NCBI RefSeq assembly: GCF_017316125.1
Contig: NZ_JAFLWA010000026.1
Coordinates: forward strand, 1-41,122
DNA from: Enterococcus sp. DIV0660C
GTDB taxonomy: Bacteria; Bacillota; Bacilli; Lactobacillales; Enterococcaceae
Length of the DNA stretch: 41,122 bases
Direction: 5' to 3'
In this document: piece after piece, positions 1-9,619 of the stretch
Layout: each line of letters opens with the position of its first letter
How positions within the stretch are numbered: position 1 is the stretch's first letter
The notes under the pieces: model-generated
What the model was told of the DNA's origin: nothing
The model's input: the letters and a program-made list of their open reading frames with translations, nothing else
Databases searched by the model: none
Program-made: the position numbers and the translations under genes

Positions 1-32
1 ATTGCTCATGGCTAGCTTTTTTATACAAAGTA

Positions 33-60
33 AAAACCCACGACGCCTATCGTGGGTTTT
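33..60 (-). terminator. Rho-independent terminator of the penicillin-binding protein gene
   Basis: An 11-bp perfect inverted repeat (AAAACCCACGA / TCGTGGGTTTT) with a 6-base loop. On the minus strand it is followed by a T-rich run. It lies just past the stop codon of the minus-strand PBP gene. Confidence 0.85.
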
Positions 61-64
61 GCTT

Positions 65-2410
65 TTAATCATTATTCTTTTTGGTATCTTTTGTTTTGGA
101 AGTTGTACGTGCATAGGCAGAAGCAGTTTTCCAATAATCCGTATAATTTTCATCTGTTCCACCAATACCAAATTTAAAGGTGCTCTTTTCTGGTTCATTT
201 TTTGCCCAAAGAGATTCAACCGTATTACTTGGTGTTTGGATCGAACGTTTATTGACTGTAACTTTTCCAGGAAGTTGACCAGTAAAGGAAGCAACTTTTT
301 CTTTTTTGACATCAGAGGAAAGTTCAAATTTTTCTTGTGTTGCAAAAACAGTTGGATTCGTTTGATAGACACGATTGATTAAATAAGCTAAATAGTTTGC
401 GGAACGTTTTCCGGCTTGATTGTCCATTGGAGTGTTATCATCGTGTCCAGACCAACTGCTAATTGTAATCGATGGTGTTGAAACAATTAACCAAGAATCA
501 CGATATTCGTTGGTTGAACCAGTTTTTCCAACCCAATCAGCATTCCCTAACGTGCCATCTAGATTTGTAATCACTTCTTTAAATGGTGTAGTGATTTTTT
601 GATCTAATACACTACGCATTAAGTTATTCATAATTGAAGCGGCTGCTTCTGAATAGACACGTACCGGCTTTTCTTCATGTTTGTAAATAACATTTCCTTC
701 GTTATCTGTGATTGAATCAATCAGATAACCTTCTTGATACACACCATTATTAGCTAATGTTTGAAATCCATTTGTTTGCTGAAGGGTGGTCACTTCTACA
801 GTTCCTAATGGTGCAGATTCAACACCCCAGTTATCATTTTTCGGATAGTTCATCTTAGCTAAATAGTTATCATAAGCAGATTGTTTTGATCCACCTGAAT
901 CAAGTACATTTTGATACAAATGATAGGCAGGTATGTTATTTGACCAGTCTAAAGACTCACGAATCGTTTGGAAGGTATTGAGGTGTTGATTGGTTGCATT
1001 CACAATTTCCTCGCCAGAATTTGCGCCTTCTTTCCAAGTCGTCGTGTAGTTAGAAATTCGTGATTCGGAACCAACTAAGCCCATATCAATCGCGGGGCCA
1101 TAAACCAATACTGGCTTGATTGAAGAACCAGCTTGGCGCATCATATCGAAGGCGTGATTATTTTGGCTTTGAGTGTAATCACGACTGCCAACGAAACCAT
1201 AAATTCGACCCGTTCGATTGTCCATTAACACATTCCCAGTTTCGACACGAGTACCGGAAACGTCATCTAATAAATAACCATAATTTGCAACTGCATCCTG
1301 CATAGCTGCATAAATATCTTTATCAATGGTTGAATGAACGGTATAGCCTTTGTTTTGGATTGTTTGTTGTGCTTTTTGGTAGTAAGCATCGTACGTTTTA
1401 CTATCAGTAAGGTCAGCATTATCTTTTTCGGCTAGTTGCTTAGTTACAATTTCAGTTGCATTATTCATAACAGTATAATAGAGAAATTCACGATCATTTT
1501 GTTCGGCAATTTGTTGTGGTAAGAAATCTTTGGTCAAATCGTAAGCTTTTGCTGCTTCGTATTCTTCCTTTGTGATCTTCTTTTCACGATACATACTGAA
1601 TAAAACAAAATCTTTTCGTTCAAGTCCGTCAGAAACGTCTTCTTTCAAAGCACCAGTATTCGTGTAAGGACTATAAGTAATCGGACTTTGTGGCAAACCA
1701 GCAATAAAAGCAGCTTGCGGTAGAGAAACATCTTTTGCATCTACACCAAAAATTCCTTTTGCAGCTTCCTGCACACCAGCGATATTTTGTCCTTTGTTAT
1801 TTCGGCCAAAAGGAGAAACGTTCAGATAGGTTGAAATAATCTCATCTTTAGAAAAATACTTTTCGACTTGTGCAGAAAGTAAAATCTCATTGGCTTTTCT
1901 TTTGAAGGTTGTTTCATCAGTCAAGATTTGTTGCTTAACTAATTGCTGTGTCAATGTCGAACCACCAGAAGAACCAATCCCAGTAGCTTCAGAAACTAAA
2001 GCACGCAAGACTGCTTTAGGTACAAAACCATCATGTTCATCAAAATACTCATCCTCTGTACTAATAATCGCTGTTTTTAATAGAGGAGAAATCTTGTCTG
2101 AAGCGACGGTCGTTCGCATCAAATCTGTTTGAATGGTTGAAATCTCACTATTATCTGAATAGACAAGCTTAGATGTTTCTGTGATGTTGCCTAGATCAGC
2201 TTGCAATTCTTCTTTTGTTGGTGTCTGAGTATCTTCAACAAGGTAAGCAAAATAACCAGCCCCAATCCCGAGGCCAAGTGCACCAGCTAGTAACAAAAGT
2301 ACGACAATCACGACTGCTAACGACTGAAAAACTCTAAAAATAATTTTAGGAATAAACCATTTTTCGGTGTTCGCGTGTTTCTTCCTTTTTTTAATATCTT
2401 TTTGTGGCAA
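65..2410 (-). CDS. pbpF: Class A penicillin-binding protein (bifunctional transglycosylase/transpeptidase, PBP1B type)
   Basis: Builds peptidoglycan outside the membrane: it polymerises lipid II (GT51 domain) and cross-links stem peptides (penicillin-binding domain). Seen: a basic cytoplasmic tail, one membrane segment at about residues 25-60, the GT51 motif TEDEYFDEHDG near residue 120 and GGSTLTQQL near 150. Transpeptidase motifs follow: SSIK near 429, SNN near 490 and KTG near 629. The length of about 781 residues is normal for the family. Start: GTG at 2419 is possible, but GAGGTGA sits 5 bases before the TTG at 2410, so I take TTG. The gene is monocistronic and ends in its own terminator. 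The family call is secure. The symbol pbpF, rather than ponA or pbpZ, is from resemblance only. Confidence 0.9.
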   Translation of the reverse strand: MPQKDIKKRKKHANTEKWFIPKIIFRVFQSLAVVIVVLLLLAGALGLGIGAGYFAYLVEDTQTPTKEELQADLGNITETSKLVYSDNSEISTIQTDLMRTTVASDKISPLLKTAIISTEDEYFDEHDGFVPKAVLRALVSEATGIGSSGGSTLTQQLVKQQILTDETTFKRKANEILLSAQVEKYFSKDEIISTYLNVSPFGRNNKGQNIAGVQEAAKGIFGVDAKDVSLPQAAFIAGLPQSPITYSPYTNTGALKEDVSDGLERKDFVLFSMYREKKITKEEYEAAKAYDLTKDFLPQQIAEQNDREFLYYTVMNNATEIVTKQLAEKDNADLTDSKTYDAYYQKAQQTIQNKGYTVHSTIDKDIYAAMQDAVANYGYLLDDVSGTRVETGNVLMDNRTGRIYGFVGSRDYTQSQNNHAFDMMRQAGSSIKPVLVYGPAIDMGLVGSESRISNYTTTWKEGANSGEEIVNATNQHLNTFQTIRESLDWSNNIPAYHLYQNVLDSGGSKQSAYDNYLAKMNYPKNDNWGVESAPLGTVEVTTLQQTNGFQTLANNGVYQEGYLIDSITDNEGNVIYKHEEKPVRVYSEAAASIMNNLMRSVLDQKITTPFKEVITNLDGTLGNADWVGKTGSTNEYRDSWLIVSTPSITISSWSGHDDNTPMDNQAGKRSANYLAYLINRVYQTNPTVFATQEKFELSSDVKKEKVASFTGQLPGKVTVNKRSIQTPSNTVESLWAKNEPEKSTFKFGIGGTDENYTDYWKTASAYARTTSKTKDTKKNND

Positions 2411-2657
2411 AAGAGTCACCTCAACTATTGAATTATTTCGCTAATTATAGCAAAAAAACAGGCAAAAAAACAGGTTCTGCATTTTTTAGGATAAAATGAC
2501 CAATTTTAATTGAAAAAAAGCACTCTTTTTGAAGAATTTTTTCAAGAGACAATCCTTAAACTTTTCTTTATGTATGGTTTCGGTTAAGATGAAAAAAGGG
2601 CTCAAAACAGACCAATTCATCTGGAGCAAACGACTGGAATAATAGGAGGAAAAATAC

Positions 2658-3551
2658 ATGTTACTAGGCTCACATGTTAGTATGAGTGGAAAAAAAATGC
2701 TTTTAGGCGCAGCTGAAGAAGCAGCAAGCTATGGTGCTTCAACTTTTATGATCTATACAGGCGCACCACAAAATACCAGAAGAAAAGCAATTGACGAAAT
2801 GAATATTCCTGCAGGAAAGGAATTTATGGCAGAAAATGGCCTTTCAAATATTGTCGTTCATGCACCGTACATTATTAATTTGGGAAATACGGTCAAACCA
2901 GAAATGTTTCCTTTTGCAATCCAATTTTTAAGAGAAGAAATCGAACGTGCTGAAGCATTGGGTGCAACTCAGATTACTTTACATCCGGGTGCACATGTTG
3001 GCGCTGGTCCTGAAGCGGGAATTGCACGCATCGTTGAAGGACTAAATGAGGTATTGACGAAAGACCAAACAGCTCAGATTGCTTTAGAAACAATGGCAGG
3101 TAAAGGAACAGAAATTGGTCGAACGTTTGAAGAAATAGCGAAAATTATTGATGGTGTAACTTTGAATGAAAAATTATCTGTCACTTTTGATACTTGCCAC
3201 ACAAATGATGCAGGTTATGATGTGAAAAATGATTTTGATGGTGTGATGACTGAATTTGATCGAGTAATTGGTTTAGATCGTTTAAAAGTGTTACATATCA
3301 ATGATTCTAAAAATCCCCAAGGCTCGCATAAAGATCGACATGCGAATATCGGCTTTGGAACGATTGGCTTTGATACATTGAACACAATTGTTCATGATGC
3401 TCGTTTTGAACAGGTATCAAAAATTTTAGAAACTCCTTACGTTGGAAAAGATAAAAAGAAAGCTTATGCACCTTATGGAAAAGAAATCACGATGTTCAAA
3501 GAACAAAAGTTTGATCCAACGATTTTTCCAGAACTGTTAGAAGAAGTATAA
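2658..3551 (+). CDS. nfo: Endonuclease IV (AP endonuclease)
   Basis: Cuts DNA 5' of abasic sites in base-excision repair; the family uses three metal ions (usually zinc) held by His, Asp and Glu. Seen: the N-terminal [12 protein letters not shown] typical of the family, metal-ligand stretches [34 protein letters not shown] and HKDRHANIG in the expected order across a TIM-barrel-length protein of 297 residues, and a final ILETPY. An AGGAGGA ribosome site lies 7 bases before the ATG. It stands alone between two minus-strand genes and ends at a strong terminator shared with mntH. Identification is firm. Confidence 0.95.
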   Translation: MLLGSHVSMSGKKMLLGAAEEAASYGASTFMIYTGAPQNTRRKAIDEMNIPAGKEFMAENGLSNIVVHAPYIINLGNTVKPEMFPFAIQFLREEIERAEALGATQITLHPGAHVGAGPEAGIARIVEGLNEVLTKDQTAQIALETMAGKGTEIGRTFEEIAKIIDGVTLNEKLSVTFDTCHTNDAGYDVKNDFDGVMTEFDRVIGLDRLKVLHINDSKNPQGSHKDRHANIGFGTIGFDTLNTIVHDARFEQVSKILETPYVGKDKKKAYAPYGKEITMFKEQKFDPTIFPELLEEV

Positions 3552-3588
3552 ACTTAATTGCAAAAACAGAAACTAATAGGAAATAAAT

Positions 3589-3633
3589 AAAAAAGAATCC
3601 GCAAAATCAACTGATTTTTGCGGATTCTTTTTG
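3589..3633. terminator. Bidirectional terminator between nfo and mntH
   Basis: The arms AAAAGAATCCGCAAAA and TTTTTGCGGATTCTTTTT form a long GC-centred stem with a short loop. T-rich runs occur on both strands, so it can end nfo (+) and mntH (-) transcripts. Confidence 0.85.
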
Positions 3634-3675
3634 TTTATTTAAGAGTGGCAGGAAGAGAGAGTTAGTTGTGATTGA

Positions 3676-3817
3676 TTGTTTTGTGCCACAACCTTTAACC
3701 ACGGTGTTCCCTAAGCAACTCCTCGAAATAGCTTGCACTCACTTCAAAATATGAAAAGCGATTTTGAGTGGTTGCTTGCTATTTTTTCGGAGTTAAACGC
3801 TTAGAGCCACAACCTTA
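3676..3817 (-). repeat. Intergenic repeat copy A, bounded by AAGGTTGTG motifs
   Basis: Read on the minus strand, this element starts inside the mntH stop codon (TAAGGTTGTG) and has a second AAGGTTGTG 121 bases later. Between them lie an imperfect hairpin (arms near 3731-3750 and 3761-3779) and the string GAGGAGTTGCTTAGGGAACA ending in CCGTGG. A diverged relative with the same order lies after glyS at 29831. It has no coding potential. It resembles a dispersed enterococcal intergenic element, but I cannot name a family. Confidence 0.6.
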
Positions 3818-5392
3818 TCCTTCTTCTTGCATAACTTCTTTTAGATAGCGTTCATGTTTCTTGTTTCCTTGATACAATTCAATGATGGTCCAAGCTAACA
3901 GTAATAACACTGCCACAATGATTGCATAGGCAATATTGTCGGCTAATGAGATTTCTGAAATCGTTGCTTGGTTACCAAAAAAACTTTCGATTTGTCCTGG
4001 TAAGCCTCGTAAATTGAGATAAGTTAGACTGATCACCGAGAACCAACCTAAAATTTTGATTACGAATGAATTTTTGAATTGTTTTCCCATTTCTACTTGA
4101 CTATTCGTCATCATCAACAACGGAATCATTGAGAATGGTAAAGCAAAAGCCAAGAAGACTTGTGACTCATTCATCAAGTTATTTAATGCTTCATGTTCAG
4201 CAATGGCACTTTTTCCGCTGGTTAACATGACACAGATTAAAACAGGAATAACTGAAAGTAAGCGAGTGACTAAACGACGTAACCAAACAGGGATGCGCAT
4301 ATGGATAAAGCCTTCCATAATAACTTGTCCAGTCAAAGTACCCGTAATTGTTGAGTTTTGACCAGAAGCAAGAAGGGCAACCGCAAATAAAGTAGAAAGA
4401 ATTCCGGATTTTGCAACTTCCCCTAAAATACCATTACTCATGGTTGCTGGATTTGATAAAGCTTCATAAAGACCAAAGAAAGAAGGGTCTTTTACGGTCC
4501 CAGTTTTGAAAACGGCAACGCCCATAATCAATAGAAGTGCGTTAACAAGAAACGCCATAGACAATTGAATATTGGAGTCCCAAGTAGTAAAACGTACTGC
4601 GCGAGCCACATCTGCGTTGTCATCATGGTTAATTTTTCTTGTTTGTGAAACAGCGGAATGGAGATACAAATTATGTGGCATCACTGTTGCTCCAATAATA
4701 CCTAAAGCACCAGTCAACGGTGTTTGTCCACCGATTGCAGGACTATCAGAAAACGTATGACTGTTCGGAATGAAGCCTGCAAATAAAGCGCGCCAATCTG
4801 GATTAGATAAAGCAACTTGATAAACGAAAACGAATAGAATCACGAAAATCAAGCAAACAACAATTGCTTCGATTTTTCGAAAGCCAACTTTTGTTAACAA
4901 TAAAAGTAAGAAGACATCAAAAACAGTGATGAAGACAGCAACGACTAACGGAATTCCAAATAGGAGATAAAGAGCAATTGCTGCACCAATAACTTCAGCG
5001 ATATCAGTCGCCATAATCGCTAATTCTGTCAGTACCCAGAGGATAGCACCTAGTGTTTTACTGGTACGAGCCCGAATGGCTTGAGCTAAGTCCATTTGGC
5101 TAACAATACCTAATTTTGCTGCCATGTATTGAAGAAGCATGGCAATCAAACTTGACATTAAAATGACTGACATGAGTAAATATTGAAAATTTTGTCCACC
5201 TGTAATAGAGGTTGACCAGTTACCTGGGTCCATATAGCCAACAGCGACTAAAGCGCCAGGACCAGAGTAAGCAAGTAAAGTTTTGAAAAAACCTTTTCCT
5301 TTTGGTACTTCAACTGTACCATTGACTTCGGCCAAGGATAAACCGTTTGTATGTTCAATTAGGTGATGTTTATGTTGGTTCGAATTTTCCAC
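3815..5392 (-). CDS. mntH: Nramp-family divalent metal (Mn2+) transporter
   Basis: Proton-coupled manganese (and possibly iron) importer in the membrane. Seen: the signature DPGNWST in TM1, the MPHNLYLHS motif in TM6, about eleven hydrophobic segments, and the conserved [13 protein letters not shown] loop. At about 525 residues it is a normal Nramp with a short His-rich N-terminus ([10 protein letters not shown]). Start: TTG at 5398 is only one base from AAAGGTGG, whereas GTG at 5392 has 7-base spacing, so GTG is preferred. It is monocistronic; its stop codon is the first base pairs of an intergenic repeat. The upstream region has a promoter and palindromes resembling DtxR/MntR-type operators, consistent with metal repression. 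Confidence 0.92.
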   Translation of the reverse strand: MENSNQHKHHLIEHTNGLSLAEVNGTVEVPKGKGFFKTLLAYSGPGALVAVGYMDPGNWSTSITGGQNFQYLLMSVILMSSLIAMLLQYMAAKLGIVSQMDLAQAIRARTSKTLGAILWVLTELAIMATDIAEVIGAAIALYLLFGIPLVVAVFITVFDVFLLLLLTKVGFRKIEAIVVCLIFVILFVFVYQVALSNPDWRALFAGFIPNSHTFSDSPAIGGQTPLTGALGIIGATVMPHNLYLHSAVSQTRKINHDDNADVARAVRFTTWDSNIQLSMAFLVNALLLIMGVAVFKTGTVKDPSFFGLYEALSNPATMSNGILGEVAKSGILSTLFAVALLASGQNSTITGTLTGQVIMEGFIHMRIPVWLRRLVTRLLSVIPVLICVMLTSGKSAIAEHEALNNLMNESQVFLAFALPFSMIPLLMMTNSQVEMGKQFKNSFVIKILGWFSVISLTYLNLRGLPGQIESFFGNQATISEISLADNIAYAIIVAVLLLLAWTIIELYQGNKKHERYLKEVMQEEG

Positions 5393-5428
5393 AATCAAAC
5401 CACCTTTCTGTTTTGGTTTTACGACTAC

Positions 5429-5456
5429 ATTTTACACCTAATTAAATAAAATTCAA
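5429..5456 (-). promoter_or_regulatory. Candidate mntH promoter
   Basis: On the minus strand: -35 TTGAAT (5456-5451), a 16-base spacer, and -10 TAAAAT (5434-5429). The -10 overlaps AATTAGGTGTAAAAT, which resembles one half of a DtxR-family operator. Confidence 0.6.
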
Positions 5457-5462
5457 GAAAAA

Positions 5463-5504
5463 AATTCGGTTAGCCTAAAATTTATAATAAGGCATGCCTT
5501 CTTA
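5463..5504. promoter_or_regulatory. Two operator-like palindromes upstream of mntH
   Basis: Site 1 (5465-5483) contains TTCGGTTAGCCTAA, close to the DtxR-type core TTAGGTTAGCCTAA. Site 2 (5489-5500) is the perfect 12-bp palindrome AAGGCATGCCTT, extending to 20 bp with one mismatched pair. Both sit just upstream of the mntH -35. A manganese-responsive DtxR-family repressor (MntR/EfaR) is the natural candidate, by inference from gene context. Confidence 0.5.
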
Positions 5505-5656
5505 CGCAGAGGTGGAAAAATCAGAAAGAAAAGGGGCGCAGTAGGATTTTTATTCAATTTTTTACGCATTATTCAGAAAACGGCTTTTCTTTTTATAAAA
5601 TCTTTAGTAAAATGTTTTATTGAGAGCAATTCGGAAAAAGGAAAGGAGAGATTTAC

Positions 5657-5881
5657 ATGGTATCAACAGGTATTGTCGTACTTATCGCTGTAATCGCGTT
5701 ACTAATCGGCGCAATTGGTGGATTCTTTTTTGCGCGCAAATATATGCAAGACTATTTAGAAAAAAATCCTCCCGTTAATGAGGACATGTTACGATCAATG
5801 ATGATGTCAATGGGGCAAAAACCATCTGAAAAGAAAATTCGTCAGATGATGCAACAAATGAAGAACCAAGGTAAAAAATAG
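5657..5881 (+). CDS. yneF: YneF-family small membrane protein (UPF0154)
   Basis: A 74-residue protein with one N-terminal transmembrane helix (about residues 5-27, [19 protein letters not shown]). A charged cytoplasmic tail follows, with [24 protein letters not shown] and a Met/Gln-rich end. These are the hallmarks of the YneF/UPF0154 family of Firmicutes, whose function is not established. The ribosome site AAAGGAGAG precedes the ATG. A terminator follows closely, so it is probably its own transcript, upstream of the ABC exporter genes. Confidence 0.88.
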   Translation: MVSTGIVVLIAVIALLIGAIGGFFFARKYMQDYLEKNPPVNEDMLRSMMMSMGQKPSEKKIRQMMQQMKNQGKK

Positions 5882-5910
5882 GTTCTCTCTCCAAAGTTGA
5901 CATACTTTTA

Positions 5911-5940
5911 AGCGGGCTGATTTTTCAGCTCGCTTTTTTT
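5911..5940 (+). terminator. Terminator after yneF
   Basis: AGCGGGCTGA / TCAGCTCGCT with one wobble pair and a short T loop, followed by seven T. Confidence 0.85.
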
Positions 5941-6010
5941 GGTTGTAGTTGTTAGAAAATTTAGAAAATTTTAGATGGATGCTCTTGAGAAAAATTAAAG
6001 GAGGCATAAA

Positions 6011-7762
6011 ATGTCGATTTTTAGAAAACTTGGTTGGTTTTTCAAACAAGAAAAAAAGCACTATTTTGTAGGCGTTCTTTCGTTGATGGTTGTTGCACTT
6101 GTCCAACTAGTTCCTCCAAAAGTGATCGGATTGATCATTGATGAAATCGCAGATAAAAAAATCTCATTGTCGACGATTGCCTTTTGGATTGTCATCTTAA
6201 TAGTGGCAGCTGTTCTTCAATATCTTTTTCGTTACATTTGGCGTATGAATATTTGGGGAAGTGCCGCACGACTTGAAAAGGAGTTACGCCAACGCTTATT
6301 TGATCACTTTACTAAAATGGATACACTCTTTTATCAAAAATACCGGACGGGTGACTTGATGGCGCATGCGACAAATGACTTAAATGCAATCCAAAACGTA
6401 GCTGGTGCAGGAATCCTAACCTTTGCAGATTCAGTAATCACTGGAGGTGCAACAATCATTGCGATGATTTTGTTTGTGGATTGGCGACTGACGCTGATTG
6501 CGCTGATTCCGTTACCATTGTTGGCTGTAACATCGCGTGTGTTGGGTACCAAGCTTCATGACGGATTTCGTGAAGCGCAAGAAGCCTTTTCATCGATTAA
6601 TGATAAGACACAAGAAAGTATCACGGGTATCAAAGTAATCAAAACGTTTGGACAAGAAAAAGAAGATTTAGCAGATTTTGAAACAAAGATTGCGGAAGCA
6701 ATTGAAAAAAATAAACGAGTGAATTTTTTAGATGCCTTATTTGATCCATTTATTACACTGATTATTGGTATTTCTTATGTATTGACAATTATTCTTGGAG
6801 GCAAATATGTTTTAGAAGGAACAATCACAATTGGTCAGCTAGTTTCTTTCATTAGTTATATCGGGATGTTGGTATGGCCAATGTTTGCGATTGGTCGTTT
6901 ATTCAATGTATTGGAAAGAGGGAATGCTTCTTATGATCGCGTAAACGAGCTATTACATGAACAAACACATATTGTTGAACAAATGGGCGCCATTCAAACG
7001 CCAGCTAAAGGTGAGTTAGTCGTTGCTATTGATTCATTCAGTTATCCTGAAGAAAAAGGACTTGCATTAGAAAAAATTGATTTTACAGTTCATGAGGGGA
7101 ACACTTTAGGGATTGTAGGGAAAACAGGTGCAGGGAAAACAACAATTCTTAAACTCTTGATGCGTGAGTACGACCAATATCAAGGAAAATTGATGATTGG
7201 TGGGAAGAATATCAAAGAGTACTCTCTAGATGCGTTACTGCAGTCAATTGGTTATGTTCCACAGGATCATTTCTTATTCTCTATGACGATTCGTGAGAAT
7301 ATTCGTTTTTCTAATCCCACACTGACAGAATCTTCGGTAGAAAAAGCTGCAACGATGGCATTTATCAATAGTGAGATTAAAGAGTTACCAAAAGGGTATG
7401 ACACGTTAGTTGGTGAACGTGGCGTGTCTTTGTCAGGGGGACAAAAGCAACGAATTTCTATCGCGCGAGCATTAATTCAAAATCCAGAGCTATTGATTTT
7501 AGATGATGCGTTATCGGCTGTCGATGCTAAAACAGAAGAAGCAATTCTCCAAAATCTAAAGTCGAATCGTAAAAATAAAACGACAATTATTGCGGCTCAT
7601 CGTTTGAGCAGTGTCATGCATGCCCAAGAAATTTTAGTTATCGATCAAGGAAAAATCATAGAACGCGGAACACACGAGGAGTTATTAGCACGAGGTGGCT
7701 GGTATCAACAAATGTGGGAAAAACAACAACTAGAAGCAAAAATTGAGGGAGGTGAAGCGTAA
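6011..7762 (+). CDS. ABC exporter half-transporter with degenerate nucleotide site (first subunit)
   Basis: Fused membrane plus ATPase exporter subunit, 583 residues. Six hydrophobic segments span about 18-300, followed by an ATPase with Walker A GKTGAGKTT (370-378), a canonical LSGGQ (474-478) and Walker B LLILDD, in which Asp499 replaces the catalytic Glu. That substitution is typical of one partner of heterodimeric exporters (LmrCD, BmrCD and TM287/288 type). The stop codon overlaps the next gene's start by one base (TAATG), so the two are co-translated. The substrate is likely drugs or lipids by family, but the sequence does not tell which. A GGAGG site precedes the ATG. Confidence 0.88.
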   Translation: MSIFRKLGWFFKQEKKHYFVGVLSLMVVALVQLVPPKVIGLIIDEIADKKISLSTIAFWIVILIVAAVLQYLFRYIWRMNIWGSAARLEKELRQRLFDHFTKMDTLFYQKYRTGDLMAHATNDLNAIQNVAGAGILTFADSVITGGATIIAMILFVDWRLTLIALIPLPLLAVTSRVLGTKLHDGFREAQEAFSSINDKTQESITGIKVIKTFGQEKEDLADFETKIAEAIEKNKRVNFLDALFDPFITLIIGISYVLTIILGGKYVLEGTITIGQLVSFISYIGMLVWPMFAIGRLFNVLERGNASYDRVNELLHEQTHIVEQMGAIQTPAKGELVVAIDSFSYPEEKGLALEKIDFTVHEGNTLGIVGKTGAGKTTILKLLMREYDQYQGKLMIGGKNIKEYSLDALLQSIGYVPQDHFLFSMTIRENIRFSNPTLTESSVEKAATMAFINSEIKELPKGYDTLVGERGVSLSGGQKQRISIARALIQNPELLILDDALSAVDAKTEEAILQNLKSNRKNKTTIIAAHRLSSVMHAQEILVIDQGKIIERGTHEELLARGGWYQQMWEKQQLEAKIEGGEA

Positions 7763-9540
7763 TGGAAGAAAATTATCAATCAGAATGGACTAAATCAATT
7801 CCTTTAAAAGAACAGAAGCAGATTATCAAACGGTTACTGGTCTTTGCCAAACCATTTAAGCAAACATTTATCGTGGCTATTTTATTTGCGTTAAGTTTAT
7901 CTGTCATCAACGTCATTTTGCCAAGGATCATCCAATCATTTATGGACAATCATTTAGCAAATCAATCAGCAACGACTCAAGTGATTTTGTTTTTTGCTGG
8001 ATTATATTTATTTGGGGTCATTGTCAAAAGTATTATCTGGTTTTTCCAGTGGTATTTGTATTCGATGGCTTCCTTAAAAACCTTTCAGCATATTCGAGTG
8101 AAATTGTTTGAAAAACTTCATACATTAGGCATGCGTTATTTTGACCAGACACCAGCGGGTTCAATCGTTTCGCGTGTCACGAATGATACTGAAACATTGT
8201 TTGAATTTTGGTATGTATTCTTGATGGTTTTGACGGGAATCTTTGCGGTGGTTTCTTCATTAGTTGCAATGATTCAGATCAATGTAAAAATTACCCTTTG
8301 GACGTTGATCTTTTTACCAATTTTAGGTGTAGTCATTTGGTATTATCAAAAATTCAGTTCTCGGATTTACCGGAACATGCGGGAAAAATTGAGCCAGCTG
8401 AATACCAAATTGAATGAATCAATTTCTGGTATGAAAATTATTCAGCAATTTCGACAAGAAACGCGGTTGTCAAATGAATTTGAAGAAGTAAACGATGACT
8501 ACTTGGCGACTCGCTATGCGATGATCAAAACGAATTCAATTTTGTTGAGTCCAATCATCAATTTTTTATATGCGCTAGCAATCGCACTTGTCTTAACTTT
8601 ATTTGGAATCGATGCCTTGCATTCACCAGTGGAAGTTGGATTGATTTATGCGTTTACGACGTATGTTCAAGGTTTCTTTAATCCTATGTCACAAATGATG
8701 GATTTTTTAAGTGTCTTCACCGATGGAATTGTTGCTGGAAGTCGAATCTTAAAAATTATGGATACGACAGAATATGCGCCACAACAAGAAGAAGATGCTA
8801 GCGGTGAAATTATCAATGGAAAAATCGAATTTAGAAATGTTAGTTTTTCTTATGATGGAAAAAACAATGTTTTAAATAATATCTCGTTTGTTGCAAATCC
8901 TGGTGAAACAGTAGCTTTAGTTGGACATACAGGTAGTGGGAAAAGTTCGATCATCAATGTCTTGATGCGCTTTTATGAATTTTATGAAGGTGAGATTTTG
9001 ATTGATGATCGTGACATCCGCTCTTATCCAATCAATGAACTTCGAGAAAAAATGGGGTTGGTTCTCCAAGACGCATTCCTATTTTACGGTGATATTGCTG
9101 GAAATATCCGAATGTTTAACGAGAAGATCACAGATGAACAAATTCGCGAAGCTGCTGAGTTTGTCCAAGCCAATCGATTTATTGATGAGTTGCCACAAGG
9201 GTATCATTCTAAAGTGATTGAACGAGGAGCAAGTTATTCTAGCGGGCAACGCCAGTTGATTACTTTTGCGCGGACGATTGTGACAGATCCTAAAATTCTT
9301 GTATTGGATGAGGCGACAGCAAACATCGATACGGAAACAGAAGGCTTGATTCAGGAGGGTTTGGCTAAAATGAGGCAAGGGCGAACAACCATCGCCATCG
9401 CTCACCGACTATCGACCATTCGTGATGCAGAACTTATCTTGGTTCTAGATAAGGGGAAAATTGTTGAACGAGGAAGTCATGAAGAACTGTTACAAATTGG
9501 CGGTTTATATGCAGATATGTATCAACTACAAAGCAGTTAA
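7762..9540 (+). CDS. ABC exporter half-transporter (second subunit of heterodimer)
   Basis: Partner of the preceding gene, 592 residues: membrane domain at about 30-320, Walker A GHTGSGKSS (388-396), signature YSSGQ (492-496, deviating from LSGGQ), and Walker B LVLDE with the catalytic Glu517 intact. Combined with Asp499 in the partner, this gives one consensus and one degenerate ATP site. The degenerate site pairs the first subunit's Walker B with this subunit's altered signature, as known for asymmetric ABC exporters. The start overlaps the upstream stop codon. A strong terminator follows. Probably multidrug or lipid export; the exact substrate is unknown. Confidence 0.88.
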   Translation: MEENYQSEWTKSIPLKEQKQIIKRLLVFAKPFKQTFIVAILFALSLSVINVILPRIIQSFMDNHLANQSATTQVILFFAGLYLFGVIVKSIIWFFQWYLYSMASLKTFQHIRVKLFEKLHTLGMRYFDQTPAGSIVSRVTNDTETLFEFWYVFLMVLTGIFAVVSSLVAMIQINVKITLWTLIFLPILGVVIWYYQKFSSRIYRNMREKLSQLNTKLNESISGMKIIQQFRQETRLSNEFEEVNDDYLATRYAMIKTNSILLSPIINFLYALAIALVLTLFGIDALHSPVEVGLIYAFTTYVQGFFNPMSQMMDFLSVFTDGIVAGSRILKIMDTTEYAPQQEEDASGEIINGKIEFRNVSFSYDGKNNVLNNISFVANPGETVALVGHTGSGKSSIINVLMRFYEFYEGEILIDDRDIRSYPINELREKMGLVLQDAFLFYGDIAGNIRMFNEKITDEQIREAAEFVQANRFIDELPQGYHSKVIERGASYSSGQRQLITFARTIVTDPKILVLDEATANIDTETEGLIQEGLAKMRQGRTTIAIAHRLSTIRDAELILVLDKGKIVERGSHEELLQIGGLYADMYQLQSS

Positions 9541-9554
9541 TCAATAGTAAAAAT

Positions 9555-9604
9555 AAAGCAAGCAAAGAAGAGAGCCTAAATGGCTCAATTCTTTGCTTGC
9601 TTTT
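9555..9604. terminator. Bidirectional terminator between ABC exporter and rpiR
   Basis: A 15-bp perfect stem (AAAGCAAGCAAAGAA / TTCTTTGCTTGCTTT) with an inner GAGCC/GGCTC hairpin. It serves the converging ABC operon (+) and the RpiR gene (-). Confidence 0.85.
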
Positions 9605-9619
9605 GTGTTGAAGTAAAAG

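Noticed and set aside
2455-2474. Direct repeat CAAAAAAACAGG (two copies) upstream of the PBP gene
   Set aside because: Short, A-rich and without a known partner; likely chance in AT-rich intergenic DNA.
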